Source of the DNA: an uncultured Clostridia bacterium
GTDB taxonomy: Bacteria; Bacillota; Clostridia; Lachnospirales; CAG-274
Assembly (NCBI GenBank): GCA_944384195.1
Contig: CALWSK010000004.1
Location: forward strand, 98,918-162,917
Direction: 5' to 3'
DNA length: 64,000 bases
A program made the position numbers and the translations under genes. The notes beneath the pieces are model-generated. The model had not been told where the DNA came from and searched no databases. It saw nothing but the letters and a program-made list of their open reading frames with translations. Below, in pieces: positions 46,394-55,047 of the stretch; position 1 is the stretch's first letter; the number at the start of each line of letters is the position of its first letter.

Positions 46394-46495
46394 CAAAAAA
46401 ATCAAATTTTTTAAAAACTTTTTTAAACTTAGTTGAATATTATAGAAAATTATGTTAAAGTTTTTATATAAAACACTTAGGAGGAAATAGTTTAG

Positions 46496-48322
46496 ATGTG
46501 TGGTTTTACTGGATTTACAGGAAATTTACCAAATAGAGAAGAAACTATCCAAAAAATGATGGATAAAATAATACATAGAGGACCAGATAGTTCTGGAGTA
46601 CATTCTGATGAAAATGTTACTTTAGGGTTTAGACGTCTTAGCATAATAGGCTTAGAAAACGGTTCACAACCTATGTATAATGAAGATAACAGTATAGTGA
46701 TTGTATTTAATGGTGAGATATATAACTATGAAAGCTTAAAGCAAGAGCTTATAGAAAAAGGACATATTTTTAAAAGCGAAGCAGATACAGAGGTTTTAGT
46801 GCATCTTTATGAAGAAAAAGGTATGGATATGGTAAATAGCCTAAGAGGTATGTTTGCCTTTGTTATATATGATATGAAAAAAAACGAGCTATATGCAGTT
46901 AGAGATTTTTTTGGTATAAAGCCTTTTTATTATACTAAAATAAATAATCAAATTGTTTTTGGTTCGGAGATAAAAAGTATTTTAGAATATCCTTATTTTG
47001 AAAAAAAGGTAAATCAAGAAGCACTTGAAAATTATCTTTCTTTTCAATATTCTGTATTAGAAGAAACTTTTTTTGAAGGAGTATTTAAGCTTATGCCAGG
47101 ACATTATCTTTGTTTTAAAGATGGTGATATTAAAATAACAAGATATTTTGAATCAAAATTTGAGCCAAAAGAGGCTAAGCTACAAGATACTATAAAAAAT
47201 GTTGATGAGGTGCTTAAAGAATCTATAAAAATGCATAAAGTTAGTGATGTTGAGGTAGGTTCGTTTTTATCTAGTGGTGTAGATTCTAGTTATGTGGCAG
47301 CAAACTTTAAAGGGGATAAAACATTTACTGTAGGTTTTGATTATCAAGACTATAGCGAGATAGATTATGCTAAAGACTTATCAAAAGAAATAGGGATAGA
47401 AAACTTTAATAAAACTATAACAAAACAAGAATATTGGGACACTATAGAAAAAGTGCAATATTATATGGACGAGCCTTTGGCAGATCCATCTGCAATAGCA
47501 CTATATTTTGTAGCAAATCTTGCAAGCAAGCATGTTAAGGTAGCTTTATCTGGAGAGGGAGCAGATGAATTTTTTGGAGGTTATAATATATATAAAGAGC
47601 CTTTTGATATATCTTTTATAACTATTTTGCCAAAGCCTATAAGAAAAGCTCTTGCAAAAATGGTTAGCATTATTCCGTTTTCTTTCAAGGGCAAAAACTT
47701 ATTTATAAGAGCATCTAAAGATGTTGAAGAGCGTTTTATAGGTAATGCTAATATGTTTTCCAAAAAAGAAAGAGATAGTATATTAAAAAGTCCTAAATCT
47801 ACAAAAGAGCCTAAAGATATAACAAAGCCTTATTATGATAAAGTTAAAAATTTAGATGATGTTACTAAAATGCAATATATAGATTTAAATCTTTGGCTTG
47901 TTGGAGATATACTTTTAAAGGCCGACAAGATGAGTATGGCAAATTCGTTAGAAGTAAGAGTGCCATTTTTGGATAAAGAAGTATTTGAAGTGGCAAGGCA
48001 TATACAACCAGATTATAGAGTAAATAAACAAGCTACAAAATATGTATTTAGGATGGCTGCTAAAGAATGTTTACCAGACTCTGTATCTAGTAAGAAAAAG
48101 CTTGGTTTTCCTGTTCCTATAAGGGTATGGCTAAGAGAAGATGAATATTATAACAAAGTAAAACAAGCATTTTTATCTGATGCTAGCAAAGAATATTTTA
48201 ATACTGAAAAAATAGTATCTTATCTTGATCAGCATAAGCAAGGAAAGGCAGATAATAGCAGAAAGATATGGACTATATATATGTTTTTAGTATGGCATAA
48301 AAAGTTTTTTGAGGAGATTTAA
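46496..48322 (+). CDS. asnB: Asparagine synthase (glutamine-hydrolysing)
   Basis: A 608-aa two-domain enzyme that makes asparagine from aspartate, glutamine and ATP. The nucleophile Cys2 (after Met removal) opens the glutaminase domain (MCGFTGFTGN, HRGPDSSG, FNGEIYNYESLK). The synthetase domain has the PP-loop FLSSGVDSSYVAANF, ALSGEGADEFFGGY and DKMSMANSLEVRVPFLD. Length is standard. AGGAGG precedes the ATG, and the HIT gene begins 1 bp after the stop, so the two form an operon. Confidence 0.96.
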   Translation: MCGFTGFTGNLPNREETIQKMMDKIIHRGPDSSGVHSDENVTLGFRRLSIIGLENGSQPMYNEDNSIVIVFNGEIYNYESLKQELIEKGHIFKSEADTEVLVHLYEEKGMDMVNSLRGMFAFVIYDMKKNELYAVRDFFGIKPFYYTKINNQIVFGSEIKSILEYPYFEKKVNQEALENYLSFQYSVLEETFFEGVFKLMPGHYLCFKDGDIKITRYFESKFEPKEAKLQDTIKNVDEVLKESIKMHKVSDVEVGSFLSSGVDSSYVAANFKGDKTFTVGFDYQDYSEIDYAKDLSKEIGIENFNKTITKQEYWDTIEKVQYYMDEPLADPSAIALYFVANLASKHVKVALSGEGADEFFGGYNIYKEPFDISFITILPKPIRKALAKMVSIIPFSFKGKNLFIRASKDVEERFIGNANMFSKKERDSILKSPKSTKEPKDITKPYYDKVKNLDDVTKMQYIDLNLWLVGDILLKADKMSMANSLEVRVPFLDKEVFEVARHIQPDYRVNKQATKYVFRMAAKECLPDSVSSKKKLGFPVPIRVWLREDEYYNKVKQAFLSDASKEYFNTEKIVSYLDQHKQGKADNSRKIWTIYMFLVWHKKFFEEI

Positions 48323-48323
48323 T

Positions 48324-48737
48324 ATGGATTGTATATTTTGTAAAATATTAAAAGGGGATATCCCTTGTAATAAGGTTTTTGAAGATGATAGCTTTATAGC
48401 TATATTAGATGCTTTTCCAGGCAATGAAGGACACGTTCTTATTATTCCTAAAAGTCATTATGAAAATATTTTTGATATAGATGAGCAAACCCTTAAAAAT
48501 GCTTATGGTTTAGCTCAAAAAGTGGCTTTTGCCTTAAAATCTTCTTTAGGGGCAGAAGATATAAATATATTACAAAATAATGGAGAATTAGCTGGACAAA
48601 CTGTGAATCATTTTCATATCCATGTATTACCAAGATATAAAGATGATAAAGTTATTATAAAATCTGAACCTGTAGAAATAGAAAAAAATAAAATAGAGCA
48701 AATAAGACAGAATATAGAAAAGAACATAAATATATAG
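48324..48737 (+). CDS. HIT family nucleotide hydrolase/transferase
   Basis: A 137-aa protein from the ATG at 48324, with GAGGAG 8 bp upstream. The N-terminus MDCIFCKILKGDIPCNKVFED and the catalytic triad HFHIHVLPR (HxHxH) identify the histidine-triad superfamily, closest to the Hint/HinT branch that hydrolyses purine nucleoside phosphoramidates. Cys4 and Cys7 resemble the zinc pair of some members. It is co-transcribed with asnB and followed by a terminator. Confidence 0.93.
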   Translation: MDCIFCKILKGDIPCNKVFEDDSFIAILDAFPGNEGHVLIIPKSHYENIFDIDEQTLKNAYGLAQKVAFALKSSLGAEDINILQNNGELAGQTVNHFHIHVLPRYKDDKVIIKSEPVEIEKNKIEQIRQNIEKNINI

Positions 48738-48742
48738 AATTT

Positions 48743-48772
48743 AAGACTGCATAAAATTTGCAGTCTTTTTAT
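48743..48772 (+). terminator. Intrinsic terminator after the HIT gene
   Basis: AAGACTGCA and TGCAGTCTT form a stem around a short AT loop, followed by a T-run. Confidence 0.9.
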
Positions 48773-48831
48773 GTTTTATAAAGATATAAATTAGCATATT
48801 ATATATATAGATATAATATTAGGAGATATAT

Positions 48832-49953
48832 ATGATAATTCATATAGTTAAGCAAAATGACACTATTTTTTCTATAGCTAAAATGTATAATAAAACTATA
48901 GAGCAAATAGCTAAAGATAATGGCCTAGATATAGCTAAAACTCTTGTGATAGGGCAGAGCATAGTTATAACAGAAGATAAGCCAAAGCTTAGAGCTATAG
49001 CTTCAAATGGATATATGTATACTAATATAAAAAAGGATATTTTAGATAGCTTTTTACCTTATTTAACTTTTGGGAGTGTATTTAGCTATACATTTGATAA
49101 AAATGCAAATATAAAAAGTATAGATGATGAGGAAGTTTTAAAAAATATTAAAGCATCTTTTACAAAACCTATTATGGTCATATCTAGTATAGGGGAAGAA
49201 GATGGATTTGACACTAATCTTTCAGGTATTATTTTAAATGATATAGCTTTACAAGATAAACTAATAGAAAATATCTTATTCATAATGAGATCTAAAGGAT
49301 ATTTTGGACTTGATATAGATTTTGAATATGTAGCTACAGAAAATAAGGATAAGTATATAAAATTTTTAGAGAAAATAACAAAGACCTTAAATAATAATGG
49401 ATATCCAGTTAATGTTTCTTTAGCTCCTAAGTTATCAAAAAATCAAAAAGGACTTTTATATGAGGCGCACGATTATGAGGCGATAGGAGAGATAGCAAAT
49501 TCTATATTACTTATGACTTATGAATGGGGATATACTTATAGCAAACCTATGCCTACATCACCTATAGATAAAGTAAGATTAGTTTTAGATTATGCAACTA
49601 GCGAAATAAAAAGCGAAAAGATTTTCTTGGGAGTGCCTAATTATGGTTACAGATGGACAGAGGGAGAAAAAATGGCAAAAAGTATAGGAAATGAGGAAGC
49701 TATAGATATAGCTAGGGAAAATAATGCTACAATAGAGTTTGATGAAAAGACACAAACTCCATATTTTAGCTATATTAAAGATGGTAAGAAAAATATAGTT
49801 CATTTTGAAGATGCTAGAAGTATTTATAGCAAATTTATGCTTATTTCAGAATACAACTTAGCAGGATTTAGCTACTGGAATATTATGAGAAAGTTTACTC
49901 AAGCAAATACAGTATTAAGTCAGTTATTTGATGTATATCAGATAAAATCTTAG
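48832..49953 (+). CDS. LysM-GH18 spore/peptidoglycan hydrolase (YaaH/SleL-like)
   Basis: A 373-aa protein with one N-terminal LysM domain (IHIVKQNDTIFSIAKMYNKTIEQIAKDNG, about 2-46) and a GH18 barrel. The catalytic motif DxxDxE reads GLDIDFEYV (near residue 160), with Tyr/Trp-rich strands LLMTYEWGYTYSKP and VPNYGYRW. Relatives (YaaH, SleL) are N-acetylglucosaminidases acting on spore cortex muropeptides. No signal peptide is seen, as in other spore-associated members that reach the forespore or coat without Sec. AGGAGA precedes the ATG. Confidence 0.9.
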   Translation: MIIHIVKQNDTIFSIAKMYNKTIEQIAKDNGLDIAKTLVIGQSIVITEDKPKLRAIASNGYMYTNIKKDILDSFLPYLTFGSVFSYTFDKNANIKSIDDEEVLKNIKASFTKPIMVISSIGEEDGFDTNLSGIILNDIALQDKLIENILFIMRSKGYFGLDIDFEYVATENKDKYIKFLEKITKTLNNNGYPVNVSLAPKLSKNQKGLLYEAHDYEAIGEIANSILLMTYEWGYTYSKPMPTSPIDKVRLVLDYATSEIKSEKIFLGVPNYGYRWTEGEKMAKSIGNEEAIDIARENNATIEFDEKTQTPYFSYIKDGKKNIVHFEDARSIYSKFMLISEYNLAGFSYWNIMRKFTQANTVLSQLFDVYQIKS

Positions 49954-49965
49954 ATATTTATAATA

Positions 49966-50003
49966 TAAAAGACGTATTGCAAAATTTACAATACGTCTTT
50001 TAT
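49966..50003. terminator. Bidirectional terminator between GH18 and DUF4914 genes
   Basis: AAAAGACGTATTG and CAATACGTCTTTT form a perfect 13-bp stem around a 9-nt loop between two convergent genes. Confidence 0.92.
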
Positions 50004-50030
50004 AGTTTTTTGTTTAGTTTGAGAATTTTA

Positions 50031-51911
50031 TTATAATTTAGGTATTAAATTATAATATTCTTCAACAGAAGCATCATTTAAGCAAGCTTCTATTATTTTT
50101 TTACCAAGATCATCAAGTTCCTTAGTATCATATTTTGAAATTTCCTTTTTAAAGAAATCTGTAAGAATTTTAGCTCCAGCATCATAGCCTTCTATTCCTA
50201 CTTCTGGTTGTTTATCTACTCTTAAAAAGCCTTTAGGTATAATCATACCGTCTATTTTTATACTCTCTGGAACATATCCAAGCAGTGAACATCTAGCTTC
50301 TTTGAGGCTTTCTCTTTTAAATTTACAACCACCACGTCTTGAAAGATATTCACGAGTTGCCCATTGTGCTCCAAAGCCTACTTGATAAGCTCCTATATAC
50401 TGATTAGGTATAAGAATATATCTAGTAGATAGAGTATTTTGGATTTGTTTTAAGAGAATATTTGCTTGAGCAACTTTTGTGCCAGTAGCAAAAGGCCAGT
50501 AAGAACCTACGCCCTCACTTTTCATAGCATTACTATTATCTTCTATAGAAGGGTTAGCGAAGCCCCTAGGAGATACAAGTCTCCAAAGCCAAGCAAGAGC
50601 AGGAGGAAGTACATGGAGCATACCTATTATTCCATAGTTTGGATTTTCTTTGGTTGTAGGAGGAGTTCTAACTCCAAAGCTTCTTATATCTATTTCTAAA
50701 GCTTCGTTTATAACATTTTCTTTAGAATATCTAGGAATAACAACTCTTGGATTAGAGCAAGGAACACCTGGTTTATCTTCTGTATGTTCCCATATAAGAC
50801 AAGTAGAGTTTGGAACAGCATCTATATTAAAAAATACAAGAGGTTCTTTAGGATGCATACAGATTTTTTCTGTTTCTGGCTCTGTTCCATAACTATTTAT
50901 GTGGTCTACTCTTAAAAACCAACCATATTCTGCATCAGCTACTACAAGCTTATTAGTATTATTTTGTATGGATGGATGGGCAATAGCCATATCATCAGTT
51001 ATAGGGTTTAGCTCGCAAGAGTCTGCCATTCTAATAAGTGTTTGTTCATTTGTTATTATGTTTGTTCCAAGAAGCAATTTACCGTCTTTTTTTCTGTGGA
51101 AAGGTTCTGTCATCTCACTTTTTCCACTTCCAGAAGCTCCTTCGTGCATTATAGTAAGTGTAAGTTCATAAGGAGTAGTTATTTTAACTGTAGATGCGTG
51201 TAGAGTATTCCAGCCTTCTTTTTCGCCAAGATTTAGAAGAATACTATATACACCTTTTTTAGCACTAGGTCCTGGGTAGAGATTATATGAGAATACTTCG
51301 TGCATATTCTCAAGTCTGTTATGTACTACTATTTGTTTTTTATCATATAGAGTATGTCTAAAGATAGGCGCTACATATATAACAGCTTTAGGCTCAAAAC
51401 CTTCTCTTATTTCATCTGCTGGGATAAATCCTTGTAAATCTGCAAGACCAGCTCCAAAGAATGCCGAATTTTTAGGCATAACTGCTAATGCTTCATATCC
51501 TATTTTAAATTTATCATTACCAGCAAAGAAAGGTAAGATAAGTAAGTCTTGAGTTTTTAACCAATCGAAAGTTTTTTGTCTATCTTCTTCAAACTCTTTT
51601 CCAAAACGGTCTTTATATTTAGGTTTATCCGTAGGGGAGTTATCGGCAATAACCATACTATTAGGGTCTCTTCTTCTTAATGTTATGTCTTCAAAATTTA
51701 CTGCTATACCATTTTTGCATTTAACAACAGTAGCTTCTTTAATTTTTTCTCCGTCTACTTCATAAAAAACGTCAAATTTATCTTTGCCATCTAGAGCAAG
51801 ATTAAAAAGTTCTTCTTTGCTATTTGGGATTATTATTTGATTTGAGTTATCTTTTAGAATATCCTTCACAGCTGTAGGTAAAATAATTTTTTCTAAAGCA
51901 AGTTTACTCAT
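50031..51911 (-). CDS. DUF4914 protein with PEPCK/HPr-kinase-like P-loop
   Basis: A 626-aa cytosolic protein recognised as DUF4914 from its overall text (for example GAGLADLQGFIPADEI, YGTEPETEKICMHPKEPLVFFNIDA). It carries a Walker-A-like GASGSGKSEM near residue 256, as in PEP carboxykinases, which points to nucleotide-dependent phosphotransfer. Two Cys-bearing segments and a long C-terminal half (RGFANPSIEDNSNAMKSEGVG, ATREYLSRRGGCKF) are conserved-looking but undefined. The start is unusual: the nearest AAGGAG lies about 37 nt upstream, separated from the ATG by a hairpin, and an in-frame stop prevents a longer start. Confidence 0.75.
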   Translation of the reverse strand: MSKLALEKIILPTAVKDILKDNSNQIIIPNSKEELFNLALDGKDKFDVFYEVDGEKIKEATVVKCKNGIAVNFEDITLRRRDPNSMVIADNSPTDKPKYKDRFGKEFEEDRQKTFDWLKTQDLLILPFFAGNDKFKIGYEALAVMPKNSAFFGAGLADLQGFIPADEIREGFEPKAVIYVAPIFRHTLYDKKQIVVHNRLENMHEVFSYNLYPGPSAKKGVYSILLNLGEKEGWNTLHASTVKITTPYELTLTIMHEGASGSGKSEMTEPFHRKKDGKLLLGTNIITNEQTLIRMADSCELNPITDDMAIAHPSIQNNTNKLVVADAEYGWFLRVDHINSYGTEPETEKICMHPKEPLVFFNIDAVPNSTCLIWEHTEDKPGVPCSNPRVVIPRYSKENVINEALEIDIRSFGVRTPPTTKENPNYGIIGMLHVLPPALAWLWRLVSPRGFANPSIEDNSNAMKSEGVGSYWPFATGTKVAQANILLKQIQNTLSTRYILIPNQYIGAYQVGFGAQWATREYLSRRGGCKFKRESLKEARCSLLGYVPESIKIDGMIIPKGFLRVDKQPEVGIEGYDAGAKILTDFFKKEISKYDTKELDDLGKKIIEACLNDASVEEYYNLIPKL

Positions 51912-51920
51912 TTTAATTAT

Positions 51921-51943
51921 GCTACTATGCTAAGCTTAGTAGG
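51921..51943 (-). promoter_or_regulatory. Hairpin between ribosome site and start codon of the DUF4914 gene
   Basis: On the minus strand CTACTA and TAGTAG (outer arms) with an inner GC/GC pair form a small stem-loop. AAAAGGAG lies just upstream of it and the ATG about 10 nt downstream. Folding of the hairpin would bring the Shine-Dalgarno sequence to an effective distance of about 12-14 nt from the ATG. Whether it regulates translation is inference. Confidence 0.45.
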
Positions 51944-52170
51944 CTCTCCTTTTCATTAAAATTATAGATAATTATTAAGATAAAGAGATTGTAATTTAAG
52001 CAAAATATAAAAAACAATCTCTTTAAAATAAAAAATTAAGTTTTATTAATAGTTTATATTAATATTTTAGCTTATTTTCATAAAAATTTATCTGCATATA
52101 TAATATCAAAAAATAATAAAAAATGCAAGACATTTTTATAAAAAAATCAATTATAGGAATTTTCTGAAAA

Positions 52171-53682
52171 TTACAATCTTTCTATACGATATCCATATTC
52201 CCCAGATTTTATACCATTTGTACTAATATTATTATCTAAAGCTACAAAGTTTGAAAAGCTTTTTAAATTAAAATTATCTTCATATTCAGAAGGAATAGCT
52301 AAAAGATAGTCTTCTGTATTGTCTTGATTTTGTTTTATTCCTAACATAATATGTCTATATTTTTTATAAGAAAGAGCAACTAATAGATTATCTTGATACT
52401 TTTCGGCATTTTTAGATATAGCACTAAGCTCACAAGGAGATATCCTATACCAATCTATATCGCTATCTTGAAAAGGTGTCATTTTAGCATTATTTGTTTT
52501 TATATATTCAATATTGTTATCTATATTTTGTAAAGAATAATTATATTCTGGTTTTTCGTATATATTTTGGATATTTAACATACTTTCTCTAAGATTTTCT
52601 AACATTTTTTTGAAATTATCGTGGTTGTTTTCTTCTGGTTGTTTTTCTTCTACTTGTTTTTTGCTTTCTCTAAGGCCTTTTTCTAATTCAATAAGGCCTT
52701 TTTCTTTTTCAATAAGCCCGCGTTCTCTTTCAATAAGTCCGGCTTCTTTTTGTAATATTCCTTTTTCTTTTTCAATAAGTCCGGCCTCTTTTTCATTTGT
52801 CGGATTTTTTCTAACTAATTCTTGTTCTCTTTTTAAAAGTTCTTGTTCTTTTTTTAATAGACTTTCTTCTTTTGCTATAATTTCAAGCTCTCTTTTTTCT
52901 ATATCTTTATCTTCTTTAGGAAGATTACCTTGTTTTAAAGCACGTTCTCTTTCTAAAAGTCCTTGTTCTCTTTCCATAAGACCCATTTCTTTTTCTAAAA
53001 GTCCTTTTAATTTTTCTGTAAGTTTTTTTTCATAGTCTTCAAGAGGTATTTTTGTTGCTTTATCTTTATTTTTTTCTTTTTCAATAAGCCCTTTTTCCTT
53101 ATCGATAAGTCCTTGTTCTTTTTCTAAAAGTCCTTGTTCTTTATCGATAAGCCCCTGTTCTTTTTCGCTAGGTTTTGTGTTTTCTTCTGGAGTTTGTTCT
53201 GGAGTTTGCTCTGGATTAGTTTCTGGCTTTGGATTGCAACAACATTCTTTTCTACGATTAAAAAAGCTAGTTTTGTAGCTATCTTGCCAGTCTATTTCTC
53301 CATCTACATAACCAACAAGAGCAGAGCTTATATCATTTTCATCTTTTACTAAAACAGATATAACATTAAAATCTTCAATTTTATTATTACTATCTAATAC
53401 ATTATCTGGATTGAAAATTTTGCTAAATTCTCCTCTTCCATATGCATCTACATTAAATGTACCTAGAGAAGTATTTTTTACATTACCTTTTTCAAAACCT
53501 ATAAGTTCTAAATGATAAGTTGTTTTAGGTTTTATTCCTTGAGCATATATGCTTATTTTACCTGTGTTATCTTTTATTTCTATAACGCATTTGCCAAGAG
53601 ATGGCCTAAAATCTAAATTATGCTTTGGATTATCTTGTTTTAGTGGTATAAAATTTCTACTATATTTTCTAGAATATATCAT
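52171..53682 (-). CDS. Heptad-repeat coiled-coil protein with conserved N- and C-terminal domains (possible spore-coat or surface scaffold)
   Basis: About 503 aa from the ATG at 53682, which has AGGGGG upstream and a promoter just before it. An N-terminal beta-rich domain (~1-140) ends in a Cys cluster (KECCCNP) and a Pro/Glu/Thr linker. From ~165 to ~350 about twenty heptads of the pattern E-K-E-x-G-L-I (variants IDKEQGL, LEREREL) are strung together, likely a long charged coiled coil. The C-terminal ~100 residues (IDWYRISPCELSAISKNAEKY, LVALSYKKYRHIMLGI) resemble a domain of uncharacterised clostridial proteins. No signal peptide or membrane helix is seen. Confidence 0.7.
   Translation of the reverse strand: MIYSRKYSRNFIPLKQDNPKHNLDFRPSLGKCVIEIKDNTGKISIYAQGIKPKTTYHLELIGFEKGNVKNTSLGTFNVDAYGRGEFSKIFNPDNVLDSNNKIEDFNVISVLVKDENDISSALVGYVDGEIDWQDSYKTSFFNRRKECCCNPKPETNPEQTPEQTPEENTKPSEKEQGLIDKEQGLLEKEQGLIDKEKGLIEKEKNKDKATKIPLEDYEKKLTEKLKGLLEKEMGLMEREQGLLERERALKQGNLPKEDKDIEKRELEIIAKEESLLKKEQELLKREQELVRKNPTNEKEAGLIEKEKGILQKEAGLIERERGLIEKEKGLIELEKGLRESKKQVEEKQPEENNHDNFKKMLENLRESMLNIQNIYEKPEYNYSLQNIDNNIEYIKTNNAKMTPFQDSDIDWYRISPCELSAISKNAEKYQDNLLVALSYKKYRHIMLGIKQNQDNTEDYLLAIPSEYEDNFNLKSFSNFVALDNNISTNGIKSGEYGYRIERL
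52660..53180 (-). repeat. In-frame 21-nt tandem heptad repeats
   Basis: The coding sequence for the E-K-E-x-G-L-I heptads repeats with a 21-bp period, with blocks of close DNA similarity (for example the codons for DKEQGL and EKEKGL). It is interrupted by two short non-repeat segments. The similarity suggests expansion by unequal recombination; spurious plus-strand reading frames across it are shadows. Confidence 0.8.
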
Positions 53683-53707
53683 AAATATCCCCCTACTTTT
53701 AATAGTC

Positions 53708-53737
53708 ATTATAAATATATTTTAGCCTATATGTCCA
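53708..53737 (-). promoter_or_regulatory. Promoter of the heptad-repeat gene
   Basis: On the minus strand TGGACA (53737-53732), 18 bp and TATAAT (53713-53708), giving a start site just upstream of the AGGGGG ribosome site. Confidence 0.65.
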
Positions 53738-53769
53738 TATTACAAAAAAGTTATTTTATATGCAAAAAA

Positions 53770-53809
53770 TACTATCTATTTAAGTAATTATATACTTAAA
53801 TAAATAGTA
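53770..53809. other. 17-bp inverted repeat, terminator-like, in a gene-free region
   Basis: TACTATCTATTTAAGTA (53770-53786) and TACTTAAATAAATAGTA (53793-53809) are complementary except for one position, with a 6-nt loop. On the minus strand a run of T follows, as in an intrinsic terminator, but no gene lies upstream on that strand. It could end an unseen small RNA or insulate the heptad-repeat promoter. Confidence 0.55.
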
Positions 53810-54230
53810 ATTTTGTTTTGTGTATTATAAGTTTTAGTATTTTTAAATTGATAATATATATTATTACTATTTTGACTATTTTGGTTTAATTTTAGAAAAT
53901 AAGTTTTAATCTAAATTTTAATTTGTTAAGTTATAATATTTTTATTTTTAATAATTAAAAAAATAATATATATATAAATTTGATATAATTTGTTTTATTA
54001 TAATAGTATTATATTTAGAAAAAATAGCAATGAGTTTGTAAAAATTATATAAAAAATGTTTATTTTAGTTTTATTTTCTGTTTTTATATATATATTTTGT
54101 AAAAAAATATATATATTTTAAATTTAAAAAAGACTATCATTTTATCTATAATTATGTTAGAATAGATATAAGTATATAAGATTTGCTTATGATAAGTTTA
54201 ATTTTAAGCTTTTTTATAAAGGAGGCAGTT
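53810..54230. other. Very AT-rich intergenic region upstream of mtnN
   Basis: About 420 bp with no supported gene on either strand. It contains a perfect-looking AT hairpin of ATATATAT/ATATATAT type near 54085-54120. A possible mtnN promoter has an extended -10, TGTTAGAAT (hexamer at 54158-54163), with a poor -35. Nothing else could be recognised. Confidence 0.5.
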
Positions 54231-54929
54231 ATGAAAACAATAGGTATAATAGGTGCTATGGAAGAAGAAATAGAACATATAAAACCACTTATAGACATTA
54301 TATCTACTAAAAATATTATTGGGTTAGACTTTTATATGGGTAAAATGAGCGGAAATAATGTTGTTTTAGTTAGATGTGGTATAGGAAAGGCTAATGCGGC
54401 TATTTGTACTCAAGTTTTAATAGATTTATACGCAGTTGATTACATAATAAATGTTGGAGTAGCAGGTTCTATAAGCAAAGACTTAAAAATAGGGGATATA
54501 GTTATATCAAAAGATACTATGCATCATGATATAGATACAACTTATTTTGGAGATGAAATTGGGACTATTCCACGTATGGAAACTAGCGTATTTGAGGCAG
54601 ATAGCGAGCTTATAGAAATAGCTAGTAAGATAGCAGAGGATTTTGAAGATAGCGATGTGTATGTTGGTCGTATAATAAGTGGTGACCAGTTTTTATGTGA
54701 TGTTGAGAAAAAAGCTAAGTTATATGCAACATTTAAGGCTCATTGTGTAGATATGGAAAGTGCGGCTATAGGCCAGACTTGTTATTTAAATAAAATACCA
54801 TTTCTTATAGTTCGTTCTATATCTGATACGGCAGATGATACAAAAGAAGCAGAATATGAAAATTTCTTTAGAGATAGTGCTGTTAAGGCTAGCAAGTTAG
54901 TTAAAGATATAGTAGATACTATAGAATAA
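54231..54929 (+). CDS. mtnN: 5'-methylthioadenosine/S-adenosylhomocysteine nucleosidase
   Basis: A 232-aa enzyme from the ATG at 54231, preceded by AAAGGAGG; a longer in-frame start upstream has no ribosome site. It cleaves methylthioadenosine and S-adenosylhomocysteine to adenine plus the thioribose in methyl recycling. Motifs are IGIIGAMEEEIE (Glu12), NVGVAGSI, GDQFLCD, VDMESAAIGQTCY and IVRSISDTAD, covering the catalytic Glu and Asp. It is a single gene with a terminator. Confidence 0.95.
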   Translation: MKTIGIIGAMEEEIEHIKPLIDIISTKNIIGLDFYMGKMSGNNVVLVRCGIGKANAAICTQVLIDLYAVDYIINVGVAGSISKDLKIGDIVISKDTMHHDIDTTYFGDEIGTIPRMETSVFEADSELIEIASKIAEDFEDSDVYVGRIISGDQFLCDVEKKAKLYATFKAHCVDMESAAIGQTCYLNKIPFLIVRSISDTADDTKEAEYENFFRDSAVKASKLVKDIVDTIE

Positions 54930-54930
54930 T

Positions 54931-54965
54931 AAAAAAGCAAGGTAGATAAAGCCTTGCTTTTTGAA
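54931..54965 (+). terminator. Intrinsic terminator after mtnN
   Basis: AAAAAGCAAGG and CCTTGCTTTTT pair around a 9-nt loop, followed by T-rich sequence. Confidence 0.92.
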
Positions 54966-55014
54966 TTTTATTTTTTGGAATAATATATTTAGGAATAGCT
55001 GATTAATATAAAAT

Positions 55015-55047
55015 ATTAAAACTAATTATTTTAAAATATTATTAGTT
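55015..55047 (-). terminator. Possible AT-rich terminator after the rsiV-like gene
   Basis: AACTAAT (55020-55026) and ATTAGTT (55041-55047) flank a palindromic ATTTTAAAAT, and TTAATATTTT follows on the minus strand. It is a weak, AT-only stem. Confidence 0.35.

Noticed and set aside
46286..46405. Longer CheV start adding 40 residues
   Set aside because: The added residues are a hydrophobic translation of AT-rich DNA without a ribosome site; the TTG at 46285 has AAGGAGG upstream and starts at the family's usual point.
52610..53035. 141-codon plus-strand reading frame rich in Ser/Phe
   Set aside because: It is the complement of the heptad repeats and keeps open only because of their periodicity.
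52660..53180. Regular repeats that could suggest a CRISPR array
   Set aside because: The period is 21 bp, in frame and encodes heptads; there are no unique spacers.
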